A stretch of DNA of 64,000 nt from Notospermus geniculatus (lineage: Eukaryota > Nemertea > Pilidiophora > Heteronemertea > Lineidae), in contig NMRB01000631.1 of assembly GCA_002633025.1 (NCBI GenBank), positions 146,050-210,049 of the forward strand, in the 5' to 3' direction. Both the position numbers and the translations under genes were made by a program. Shown in pieces: positions 23,461 through 33,684 of the stretch (the stretch's first letter is position 1; each line of letters opens with the position of its first letter). Under the pieces are notes generated by a model, which did no database searches, had not been told where the DNA came from, and saw nothing but the letters and a program-made list of their open reading frames with translations.

Positions 23461-24260
23461 CAAATGAATAAACGGTATATCAAAAAGAGCATATCTTTCT
23501 TGTGTTACGCGTTTCTTGCGCTGCGGAGGCAAAAATGAAAGGAAGAAAAGAACTACCGGTATTTAGCGCTGACCCTTTGTTCATGCTTTCAAACTTTGTA
23601 TCGAGTACACATCAATATCATGGAATGGCCCGAATTGATGGTCATTTGCGAGAAAAATAAATGTACGAAACCTAGCTGCCTGCAATATGCTACAGAACAT
23701 TGGATGAAAAAGAACAGAAAAAGACTTTTTGAATGAGTGGGATGAGGGAATTGCATCCTAATGGATCATAAGCAAATTAATGCAGCTTTCATGAACTGGA
23801 CGCTAAGTATGATAATGGTGTTTTTTAAACACTGATGATTTGAACTGTCAGAAACAAGTGATGTAGTTGCGTCGAGGCAATTTCATCTTCGTGCAATAGA
23901 CAAATATAAATAGTAGCGTTTGAAGACGAACTATTGTAGTTCATCTTTCATCTTGAGTTGCCTTATTCACCAGAAAAAAAATCCGTGGTTTGTTGTCAGA
24001 CATGTTGAAGAAAGTTAAAGATGTCATCGCCAAATGCAAGCCTCAGGGCTGCTTTTAGTCAAGCTTGGATTAACTATCAAAGAGATAATCCTTTGAGAAC
24101 GCTCAGAACATCTTGTACAGTATTTTTATCGGTGAAGAAAAACTGACTTCGTCACCACTTTATAATTGGAGGTTTGTGTCTGTGCAGTTGATATTGTGTT
24201 TGCGGTGGTGGGATCGTGCACGTCGGCAAGACTCGTTTTAATTGGTCCCATATAGTTATA
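23461..24260. other. No recognisable feature
   Basis: AT-rich DNA without a supported open frame or repeat partner. Confidence 0.35.
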
Positions 24261-24815
24261 AGCCCTTTTTACACGGTGCTGGTTCGAGGAAACCTACCTC
24301 CACCCTCCTCGGGCGGGTTCGGTTCAGGATGGATTGATCGCATTTACACGGTGCGGGTTACCGAACCCGCCTCGATCTAGTTCGAGGTCGGTTCGTTCAA
24401 ATGCGTGCCACCAGATGGCGTGTATCAACATTTACAGTTATCGCAAGTAAGAAATATCCCAAAAATAATCACTTAAAATCGATAAACTATGCTTCTAACA
24501 ACATGACCAGTGCTTGAGAAATCTCGTGCGTGATTTCTTCACAGATAACTTACAGCAATGCGCCAGTGATGCCATTCATATGTAGCGTGCTCAAACCTGC
24601 ACGAGGCCGGTGGAAGTCAGTTCGCTTTTACACGGGAAAATAACTGACCTGCACCTACCTCCACCTACCTCCACCTTCCCGAGACTAACGCGGCGAACTG
24701 AACTGGCCCGAGGAAGGTGGAGGTCAGTTGTTTCGCTTTTACACGGGGAAAAAAAACCGAACCCTCCTCGATCTAGTCTCGATCCGGAACGCACCGGCAC
24801 CGTGTAAAAAGGGCT
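24261..24815. mobile_element. MITE with AGCCCTTTTTACACGGTGC ends
   Basis: The left end AGCCCTTTTTACACGGTGC is mirrored by GCACCGTGTAAAAAGGGCT at the right end, and ATA flanks both sides. The subterminal regions repeat TTTACACGG and GAACCNGCCTCGATCTAG motifs in direct and inverted order (24340-24390 and 24745-24795). This gives a 555-bp non-autonomous element. Frames at 24591-24863 on both strands are by-products of these repeats. Confidence 0.85.
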
Positions 24816-25053
24816 ATAGAGGCGACAGGCGAAGAGCCTTTGAACAATTACAAAGAGTGACATGCTTTATAATACGTTACTGGAATCATGTTTTAAGACA
24901 TTTCAATTAATAATACACTATAATTACAAAAGTAAAATGCTAACAGCTCAAATCTTGATTTTGATAAATGACTTAATCCAAATTTTAAGATTAGTTTCAA
25001 GCATCTAGCAACTTCAGACATCCTTAAACATGGGGAACACTCGAAAACTTGAT

Positions 25054-25919
25054 GGCCCGTATGCACCACTGGGGTTTAAGCCGAAATTGAGCTTAAGTCT
25101 AACTTAAGTTCGAACTTAACTTGAAGTCGGTATGCACCAACTAAAGCTAAGCTTCAAGTCTGGCTTAAACCCCACAAAAACTTAAACCACATCGGAGGGT
25201 GGTTTAAGTTATGGATTAACTCGTACACCTCGAATATGAAGGCGTGCCTTCAACAAGCGCGGATCCCAAGGGGGCCGCCGGGCGCTTGCCTCCCCTTTCA
25301 ACCAAAATATCTGTAAAATCGATCGTGAAATTCTGGAATTTGGCGCAAATTTCACTGTCCTAGCAGAAGGCACCCCCTTTTCCAAAATCCTCGGTCCGCT
25401 CCTGCCATCAATGTCAACATGGAAGTTAGTTGTGGATGCTCTTGATCCATTGCACAGGGGAGTATCCAGAAGGAGTAATCCGGGACCAGAATAACCCTGC
25501 CACCATCCCGATGAGGGATTTCAGAAATGGTTTGGTTTTGCCAAGGAGAATGAATATTCGCCAAATCTTGCAGTTGATTGAGCGCGAGATAGGCCTATTT
25601 CCAAATTCTGACAAGAAATTTGCGTTGTCTCCCATCTGTGAGCCTGATAGCGAAACCCGTGTTGCCTACAATAGGCCTAGCTGATCCGTTACGAGTCAAG
25701 GCTTAAGTTTAAGTTGAGAAATAACTCAAATGAACTGCGAGCTTAACAGTGAAACCTGTTACGCGTCAAGGCTTAAGTTATAGCTATACTAATCGTAAGT
25801 TAAGAAATAACTCAAATGGGCTGCGGCTCAAGTTGGGATAAGCGGAATTTCAGCTTAAGTTAAAGATCAGCTTAGCTGGAGTTAAGATAAAACTTTGCCT
25901 GAACTGGTGCATACGGGCT
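25054..25919. mobile_element. MITE with GGCCCGTATGCACC ends, carrying a nested element
   Basis: The left end GGCCCGTATGCACCACTGG and the right end GAACTGGTGCATACGGGCT are inverted. The subterminal DNA is a patchwork of CTTAAGTT/AAGCTTAA words on both sides. A second TCGGTATGCACCAACT end-motif occurs at 25120, and GGGGTTTAAGCC...GGCTTAAACCCC forms an inner hairpin. A different element (25254-25404) lies inside, which shows older and younger layers. The 84-codon frame at 25430 is not supported as a gene. Confidence 0.75.
25254..25404. mobile_element. GGCGGATC-type element, copy 2, nested
   Basis: CGCGGATCCCAAGGGGGC at the left and CCTCGGTCCGCTCCTG at the right are degenerate versions of the ends at 17395-17530. 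It shares the pyrimidine-rich interior and TTCTGGAATTTGGCG/GTTCCAGAATTTC-like words. It is inserted within the 25054-25919 MITE. Confidence 0.6.
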
Positions 25920-26003
25920 AATGAGACGATTAGATTTTAAGCCACTTTACCCAAAGTTTAAGGTTATCGAATACTCTTCTTGACTTATAGCAATAATGAA
26001 TTG

Positions 26004-26141
26004 AAATACACTGTATGTAGGTTGTTTTTTTTTGTTTGTTTAAACATATTTTTATTATTTGCAGTACAACCTAAATACACTGTATGTAGGTTGGTTTTTT
26101 TTGTTTGTTTAAACATATTTTTATTATTTGCAGTAATCATA
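26004..26141 (+). repeat. Near-perfect 69-bp tandem duplication
   Basis: Two units, starting AAATACACTGTATGTAGGTT at 26004 and 26073, are nearly identical through TTTGTTTGTTTAAACATA and TTTGCAGTA. The high identity points to a recent duplication. Confidence 0.9.
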
Positions 26142-26599
26142 ACGTACATAGTGCGAATACAAGGGATTGGTTAGAAGGCTAGTGCCTATATAAAAACCTC
26201 TCCTATGTAGGTAGGCCCTATGTTGAATTTGACTGATATTTGACAAACTCCTTTTCCTGACCATTTACAACCCAAACTGAAATAGACAACTGACGTCATG
26301 GACCAATGCAAATGTCATTCATTGGTCGATTTGGTTGCTACCGCAGCTGAGATATCTTCTTAACACTGCACGAACCGGATGGATACACTTCAGAATATGA
26401 CAGGTGATTACATGCAATGCTTTGAAGTCAACGTCATGGGAATATGTTGACATTTGTAAGGCCCTAATTTACATGACTCTTTAGTTAAGGATTCAGGAAA
26501 TTGGTACCTGTCATTTCTCTCCACGTACAATGTCATGGAAATATCACAATCATTAATTTTGCGAGGTATGCCTTAAATCTTGGAGATTGGGAGACAGGT
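26142..26599. other. No recognisable feature
   Basis: No coding or repeat support was found. Confidence 0.35.
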
Positions 26600-26800
26600 C
26601 TTCTGTCAGAGTGGGGCGATGAAAATAATCGGCGTTTGTCACCTCTGATGTTCCGGGTTCGATTCCCGGTCGGATCCATCCGCCATGTGATACAAATTTC
26701 GGGCAACTCCCTTTGAAAGCGCGGGTTTTCTCCCGGGCACTCCGGTTTCGTCCTCCTCTTCATTCGGTTCGCCCAGTTCTGTCTACATATATAGAACTAA
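26600..26800 (+). mobile_element. tRNA-like SINE or SINE fragment
   Basis: TGTCAGAGTGG (26604-26614) resembles a pol III A box. GGTTCGATTCC (26656-26666) is a good B box inside a perfect 5-bp T-stem (CCGGG/CCCGG). The acceptor stem does not close, so this is not a functional tRNA. Downstream, GCGGGTTTTCTCCCGGGCAC followed by TCCGGTTTCGTCCTCC (26720-26756) resembles a block that I recall from many animal SINEs. A 3' tail is not evident. Confidence 0.6.
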
Positions 26801-26931
26801 TGCCGTGCTTAGCGCTCAGCTTCTGATTCAAAATCAACTCAACTGGGAGACGGGAAACGACCAACTGACCAAAACAAGTGACTCAGTGCCCGGAACGAAT
26901 TTAGTAATCGATTGGCTTTAAGGAGACAATA

Positions 26932-27321
26932 GGGAGTTTTCGCAAATCTGACGAAAAACGAAGTACGAAATACGAACTTGGACGTCATATCCATGACGTA
27001 ATGTTTTTCAGGAAATGGTTGGTACCACAAATGTCCCTCCTGCCAGTGCGTCTTTTAGCATGTCATGTAGGATCGAAAGAGTTATGGCGCATCTTGAATT
27101 TTTAAATTTTCAATTCGTATCAACGAAGTGGGAACGAAAGATAAATTTCAAAGTTTAATATACACCGTACCTCTATCGGTCTAACGTGATACGCTAAGAG
27201 ACGCTCTTGCAGCAGGCGATATTTGTGGTGCCAGCCATTTCCTGAAATACATAACGTCATGGATATAACGTCCAATTTCGTATTTCGTACTTCGTTTTTC
27301 GTCAGATTTGCGAAAACTCCC
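26932..27321. mobile_element. Long-TIR TA MITE family, copy A
   Basis: A 390-bp element flanked by TA. The ends GGGAGTTTTCGCAAATCTG and CAGATTTGCGAAAACTCCC are followed by further inverted sequence (ACGAAGTACGAAATACGAA). Inner inverted blocks follow: GGTTGGTACCACAAATGTC with its mirror, and GTGCGTCTTTTAGCAT against GCTAAGAGACGCTCTTGC. The arms thus nearly meet, making a long foldback. It shares the whole structure with 27327-27677, 28157-28575 and 47509-47919. TA duplication suggests a Tc1/mariner-type MITE. Confidence 0.9.
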
Positions 27322-27326
27322 TAATA

Positions 27327-27677
27327 GTGAGGTCTCGCAAATCTGACGAAATACGAAAGTACGAAATTGGACTTCATTTCCATGACGTAATCACTGGTAA
27401 TGATTTTCAGGAGATGGTTGGTACCACAAATATCGCCTGCGGTAAGAGCGTCTTTTAGCGTATGAACAAATATTTATAAATATTCTTTCGCAGATACGAA
27501 GTGGAAATATGAAAATTCAAGATGCACCATAACTCTCTCGGTGTTACATGATATGCTAAAAGACGCACTTGCAGCAGGTTGTGGTACCACCCATCTCCAG
27601 AAATACATTAGGTCCTGGAAATGAAGTTGTATTTCGTATTTCGTATTTTGTGTTTCGTCAGATTTGCGAAACCTCAC
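27327..27677. mobile_element. Long-TIR TA MITE family, copy B
   Basis: A 351-bp element with ends GTGAGGTCTCGCAAATCTG and CAGATTTGCGAAACCTCAC, flanked by TA on both sides. It follows copy A immediately: the junction is TA-A-TA (27322-27326). The inner blocks GGTTGGTACCACAAATATC and AAAAGACGCACTTGCAGC match the other copies. The 105-codon minus-strand frame from 27474 is derived from this repeat and is not a gene. Confidence 0.9.
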
Positions 27678-28156
27678 TAATGATAAACAACTGGGATCTA
27701 CGACAGGATAATAGGAAGGGACAGTAAGTTCTTTTGATATAAACAGATGATGGTAAAAAACAGTCGAGAATGTGGTGGTCCAAAGCCACAAATGGAGAAT
27801 GTACAGTGCATGTAACTGTGTAATGGATTAGGAGTCAATTTCCAGCTCGTATCCACGACTGTATTAGATTATGTTAGACGTCCTGTAATGCCACGAATGT
27901 CGAATGCCGACAGACGTTAATTCCGACTTCAAGTGAACTAAAGACATCTGAAATTGGCTGATCCTGATATATGGCAAAGTAACGTGACAGGCGAGAAATC
28001 CAAAGGCTAAGATGGCATAGACGCCTGCTCAGCGACAATAGAACTGATCTGAAGCTGCTTGTGGATGAAGTTTGAATACTCGTGCCTTATATGAACAATG
28101 GTTACTACTGGAACCGAAGTATGATGGAAATCATCGGCAAGTCAATGGCAACATTG

Positions 28157-28575
28157 GTGAGGTTTCGCAAATCTGACGAAACACGAAGTACGAAATACGC
28201 AATTCAACTTCATTTCCAGAACCTACATGTAAGGTATTTCTGGAGATGGTTGGTACCACAAAATATCCCTGCGACCTGTGCGTCTTTTAGCATATCATGT
28301 AAGACAGAGAGTTATGGCGCATTTTGAATTTTTTAATTTCCATTTCAGTTTTAGATTTCCATTTCGTATCTACGAAGTGGAAACGAAGGATAAATTTCAA
28401 AGTTTAATATACAACGTAACTACATTATATCGGTCTAACGTCATAAGCTAAAAGACGCTCTTGCCGCAGGCGATATTTGTGGTACCAACCATCGCCTGAA
28501 ATACATTACGTCATGGAAATGAAGTCCAATTTCGTATTTCGTACTTCGTGTTTCGCCACATTTGCAAAACCTCAC
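28157..28575. mobile_element. Long-TIR TA MITE family, copy C
   Basis: A 419-bp copy with ends GTGAGGTTTCGCAAATCTG and CACATTTGCAAAACCTCAC. TA is intact on the right (28576-28577) and changed to TG on the left. It includes a short internal duplication (TTTCCATTTCAGTTTTAGATTTCCATTTCG). The frame at 28082-28327 runs partly through it and resembles the copy B frame only because both are the same repeat. Confidence 0.9.
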
Positions 28576-29238
28576 TATTGTGCACTATAAAAATTGCTGG
28601 GACGTTTGTGTCACCCAAGTACTGAATCAGGATTGCTGGATGACGAATTTGGGGCGAATTGACCCAAAAGTGGATGTCTGACTCAAACTTGATGGCCGAC
28701 TAATGACCTAAGTACTGGGGAATTAACTAATTAGTGGGTAATTAGGCTGAATATCTGATGGAATTGAATTTGATTGAGATACTTAGGATCAATTCATCTT
28801 TAAATTCGATCTAGTTCAGTCCTGTGTAATTTATGGAGCTTGTATATGAAATGTTCATTGTTTTTTAAACTATGATGTTGGTGCCCCAGAGACTTGAGTC
28901 CGGCGTTGTAACGTTTCCTAGGGTTCCCCACGTCCCAGTGTTTCCACACTCCAGACAGCTGGGGGAAACCATCGACTTTTCAATGGGGGAACACAGGGAA
29001 ATCCGACACTATTTTTTCACGGTGTTCCCAATAGAGTAGGGAAACACTGATAAATGGGAACACACTGCCACATGACAGTGGTGTGCAGTGTCAAGGTGTT
29101 TCCGTTTCTCAGTCTTCATCGATATCAAAACACTAGAACCTTATATTGGCAAGCGAGTCACACTGATTTGAAGGACGTGTTTCCGAGTGTGATCGCCACG
29201 TGGCTAGAACAGTCATTATATACATTTAAGGCTTAAGG
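28576..29238. other. No gene; small inverted words
   Basis: GTGTTCCCA and TGGGAACAC (about 29022-29065) and several GGGGGAAAC/GGGGGAACAC words suggest a decayed small inverted-repeat element. No ends could be fixed. Confidence 0.3.
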
Positions 29239-29405
29239 CGCCGCTCCACGTGACAGTTTTCTATCGAAAGTTTGGTGTCAGATAGTCAATTATTGCTGTC
29301 AGATAGCAATACTTGCTGTCATACAGCAATTTTTGCTGTCTGACAGCAATAATTGACTATCTGACAGCGCAAACTTTCGATAGAAAACTGTCACGTGGAG
29401 CGGCG
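29239..29405. mobile_element. Near-perfect 167-bp palindromic MITE
   Basis: The left arm, from CGCCGCTCCACGTGACAG through TTTTCTATCGAAAGTTTG and GATAGTCAATTATTGCTG, is mirrored almost base for base by the right arm ending GTGGAGCGGCG at 29405. The arms are about 70 bases with only a few mismatches. The centre consists of TGCTGTCAGATAGCAA-type repeats. The whole could fold into one long hairpin. There is no coding. A clear target-site duplication is not evident. Confidence 0.85.
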
Positions 29406-32400
29406 ACTTTAGGCGAAGTAAACACACTGAGTCACAGCCATGAAAAGTGGGTGTCAAGTTTTCATGTTTACAGATCCCTGGTACAAAATTTACTCCTCCC
29501 ACCTTGATTTATGTTTAACAGGGACCCACAATATCAATCAGTATCGACTGTTACGCAACCCTCTTTTGTTTTACAGTAAGAAACTCAGTTTCAAAAAGTT
29601 GTAAAAGGAAAAGTCATTTTTTTGAAAAGGCAATAAAGTTATCATATTCAAACAAACATATAAAGTAAGGTTACATACCTGCCGAGATAGAGTTTGGAGA
29701 GAGTTTGTAAAATGTTTCGAAAATGGTGCACAAAGCTGAGGTTCCCGAAGATCCACTTTCTAGCTCACTATGAATGTACAGAGGACTATGTGTTAGGCTC
29801 CAAGGCCTATGTTCTTGCATACATGTGTAGCAAGATGTATGAGCCTAGGTTAGATAATGTTCTTTGATTTTGTTGCATCATATTTTTAAAGTTCCCAGTG
29901 ATGAGCTAACATAGGTTTGCATGAATGAAACTTATGAACGTCTGAAATTGTTGCATCATTTGGTGACTTGGCGAGTGACTCAGAGAAATTCTAAAGGCCC
30001 ATTGTCACTTTCTATCAAACACGCGCACAGCTATTGAGAGTAGAATCATGAGATAACGCTACATAGAATGGCACAAACGTAAGTAAAAGGGGAAGAAATA
30101 TGATCTATGGTGAAAGCCTGTGCAGTCCAAAACGGTCTGTCAGTTGAAGGAAAGAGCCCGAGGAACAATCAAAGCAACAAACGACAAAACAATACAGAAT
30201 CTTCCTCCCCCGACTGCATGAACTTCTCCACACAAGAAACCTCAATGCAATTTGGTTGGATCGGGTTAATGCATGCACGAGCACAATCAGAGTGTTGGAC
30301 AAGAAAGATGAGCCCAAAGCCAAAATCAAGGACTGATCAGTAATACTGTATTTTCAATATCAGAAAATTGTCAACTTCAAAATAAAGGAGTTTCGGAGTT
30401 GCTGTTCGAGTACATCGTTGCTTCTTCTCTATAAAGAGGTCACGGGCCCGAAGTGATGAATCTTTTGCCCGTACTACTGTATTGAATATTCAGAGGTGGC
30501 TCAAACCAGAGTAAGGCCTGATTGGCTTTTATGAATGATGCATTTTGAACCACGGCTGTGGAAGGGAAGCATGCGGAAATTAAAACCAACGTGCATGTTG
30601 GTCTTTGAACTCACTGAAAGGAACTTACGGTAGTTTTAGCCAAATTCAGTTTTATCGTCTCAATGCACGTTATCATACCGATGATTTACAAGTATACATG
30701 TAAATAAATATGTGGAACAATCAAAATTCGCTGCACCGCTTACATACATGTACAGAGAAACGAGGTACTGCACAAGTGGACAAATGAAATTGAACCAGAG
30801 CCACAAAAGTTCATGTATCCTTTGAATCACGTTCGAAACACTCGCTTCCTGATGTGTACTGGAATTCCATACGTCACATCCATATACTTGAATTCCCCAA
30901 TGAAATCGACACCCGACGTCTCGAACACATGTCACTGCATCGCGATCGTTCAACGATGTCAACAAACGTCATTGAGGCGACGGGTTTTAGCCTACTCAGC
31001 TCCTGATGCGGAGAGTGCGTTCCACAGGTAGCGAGAGCAGCGGGGGAGGAACTCGTTACCTCTCCTGGGAGATTGTATTCTATACGGAGTACATGGTATA
31101 TGATTGCGCGTCATCCGTTTAGATCAAGAGGCGAGAAAATGTCAAACTACTATTAAGCTTTACGTAACAGAGGAAGCAGATGTGTACACAAACTAGCGAA
31201 TTATCCGATTCTTATACAAGAGGTTGATTAGGTGTCAATGTTGTATAAAGCCAGCACATCTTACGACGATTTTCTGACAAGAATCCGTGGGGAATTATGC
31301 AACATGTCAGTGCATTTTCCCGTTATTTGTCAATATGATATTTTCTTATGATTGAAAAAAAATGTTGTAAGCTGCATGTGGTGCAATGAAAAATGAATAC
31401 ATGTATATTCCATGAAAATCATTTCAAATATTTGATCATTCTTTACTCTCGCTAGTGCAGCTTGTTCACACAGGAGTAGACTAAACACAGATGACAATTC
31501 AGTTTAGAGTGAGGTCGGTCATTTTCCCATAATTAAGACCGCCCCTTCTCAAGTGGGCGGTCACTCTATTTTTCGTTGTTTCTCTTTCTCAGTAGATCCA
31601 ATCTGCGTTTCTCAGATGGATAACTCGCGAACCAAGTCCTGTATCACAACCAAACTTTCAGGAAATGTAGATGTGTAATAGAGGGGGACGTGATTAGATT
31701 TGTTTATGTCATCGACCACTTATCACAATCAAATTTTGAATTAATAGTTTTATCATTAGGCCTACTCAGTTTGTTTTACGCAGATTCAGCGTTTGTTCAT
31801 CTCAATTCAACTGAGCAAAACTTGGATATTCATAGTCTGTATGCCCAGTACATATGGATGTTGTTCTGGACTTTTGTCAACTCCTTAGATCACACGACAG
31901 GACAATAACAGAAGTTACACAACTCCAGCAGGTAATATTGTACATGTACATATAATCATCGATTATTCCAAAATTATCTAAAACCTTTTTCGTTTAAAAA
32001 GCTGATCTCACCAGAGGCCAAAATATTATACGAAAATAACAATACGAACCTCGATATACGTTCGTACGCAGACAATAGGTGTTTCCCAGTAAGGACTGCT
32101 TTGTATCATTCATCGCTGGTTTGTTTACAAGTATTAATACGCAGGGACTCTAGGAGGTTGCCAAAGTGTGTCACGATGTCATCTGTGTAGCATCCCCCCC
32201 CCCCCCANCCTGCTGAAATTAGGCCTCTCAGCCAAGCATGAGGCGGCCAGAAATCCATTGCCCAATCAGAGTGCAGCATTTCTAGGGTGTGAATGCTAAA
32301 TAATTATGCCTTCTATAAACAATCAAAAATAATAAGAATCTTATTGATATACATGAAGAACCACTGGGATAATATTCAGTCAATGGGGAGCGCCAAGTGG

Positions 32401-32732
32401 TCACGTGAGACTGATAGAGCAGACGTGACACCTATAGAGGCTCATTGTTCGAGAGATGCGGTTCACCAAGCACGGCCAATCACACCTTGAATCGTCATGA
32501 ATAATAGGTGGCGTCGGTGTACCCACGCGTATATTCTCGCGTGGTCTGCGTGATCTGGGTTCCCTATTTTGAAAAGACATGAGTGATTTGTAGATACGTA
32601 GATACAAAACTTCTACGACAAAACAGAGGAAAACCAGGAAAGTACCAAAACCACAATGAAAATAGAGGGAGTGCAACTGGAGTATGGAACAGCCGCACCA
32701 GATTCACTGAATGTTCCATTTCAGTAGGGGTT
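29406..32732. other. No supported gene; one small hairpin and one ambiguous base
   Basis: The longest minus-strand frame (30660-30965) has no recognised motif. A hairpin GACCGCCCC...GGGCGGTC lies near 31539-31564. A C homopolymer at 32194-32206 precedes an N at 32208. No repeat partner was recognised elsewhere. Confidence 0.35.
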
Positions 32733-32785
32733 TGTGTGAGTGGATGGAGAGGAGCGAGGTAAAAACCCCTGCTGTGGGAGGATGT
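32733..32785 (-). repeat. Dispersed repeat fragment, copy 2
   Basis: Reverse complement of 8682-8734 with few differences (GTGTGAGTGGATGGAGAGG...CCTGCTGTGGGAGGATG). The larger inverted arm present at the first copy is absent, so this is a partial copy. Confidence 0.6.
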
Positions 32786-33023
32786 CTGAATAGCACGCCG
32801 GTAAAGTGCCACAGCATCCCGTTTCTCTGTGTTTCCCTCATTTACATTGTATTGGAAGCACAATGAGACGAGACTGACAGATTCCTACAGTGACGGTCTC
32901 CAGATGTTCTTTGCATGGAAACACTGCGATATGCGTAATACTAGAAAACATCTCACCGGCAACAGCAGCAGAACGTCGACAGGATTACCCCTTCAAAGCA
33001 TGTTCACGTTGATGCATCTTTAA

Positions 33024-33684
33024 CCCTTTGGGGACTGATGACGTATATGCGGCTTTGGCCTGTACCACACACCCTTGTGCATTCAAACTGACATAGAATC
33101 GTAACCAGTGGACCGATTGATGTTCTCTTTGCATATGTTTTAATGCGACTTATGGGGGGGGGGGCGAATACGCGATTTTGCTCTGTTTGAAGAAACCTCG
33201 GTAAAATTGCGTTTTTACGTTTGTCCTGGGGTCTAGATTGACTGAATGGCTCCAAAGTGCAAATCTGACTCGTTGTGACAAAATGGCCACATCTCCGGAA
33301 CGGACGCAGCTACGATGACGCGGCTAGCGCCAAAAGAAAGAGTAGAAAAAAGCAGCTTCATTCTGACCAATTGTCAGAAGCGTAGGAGCAGCGGTAATCG
33401 AGATATGGACGTTTAAAGATTGGCAACCTGACGAAAACGGAGGCAGAATGCGACCATTTCCTCACAACTTGCATCTTCGGCTCTGGCCTGTTTCTCTCAC
33501 AGACATTTTAGAACAAGCAGACCTGCATGAGGTCGTGGCCCATTTAGCTGCCTCCAGAATGAGTGCCTAGTCACCAGTTTTGGTTGCAAATTTTGGGAGC
33601 TAGGCGCATTTTTGTAGAGACATCAGAAATTCATGTTACGAAATGTACATGTACACTTTTCAACTTTATCCGGGCCCCAAAGTG
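33024..33684. mobile_element. piggyBac-like non-autonomous element
   Basis: TTAA (33020-33023) followed by CCCTTTGGGG at the left is mirrored by CCCCAAAGTG followed by TTAA (33685-33688) at the right. A TTAA target site with CCCTTTG-type termini is the signature of piggyBac-family elements. The 661-bp interior has no long open frame (a G run lies near 33154), so it depends on a transposase encoded elsewhere. The inverted repeat is short, as usual for this family. Confidence 0.7.

Noticed and set aside
26600-26680. Functional tRNA gene
   Set aside because: The T-stem is good, but no acceptor stem closes and the anticodon arm is not recognisable.
27474-28327. Similar peptides on opposite strands suggesting a small gene family
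   Set aside because: Both are translations of the long-TIR MITE copies B and C.
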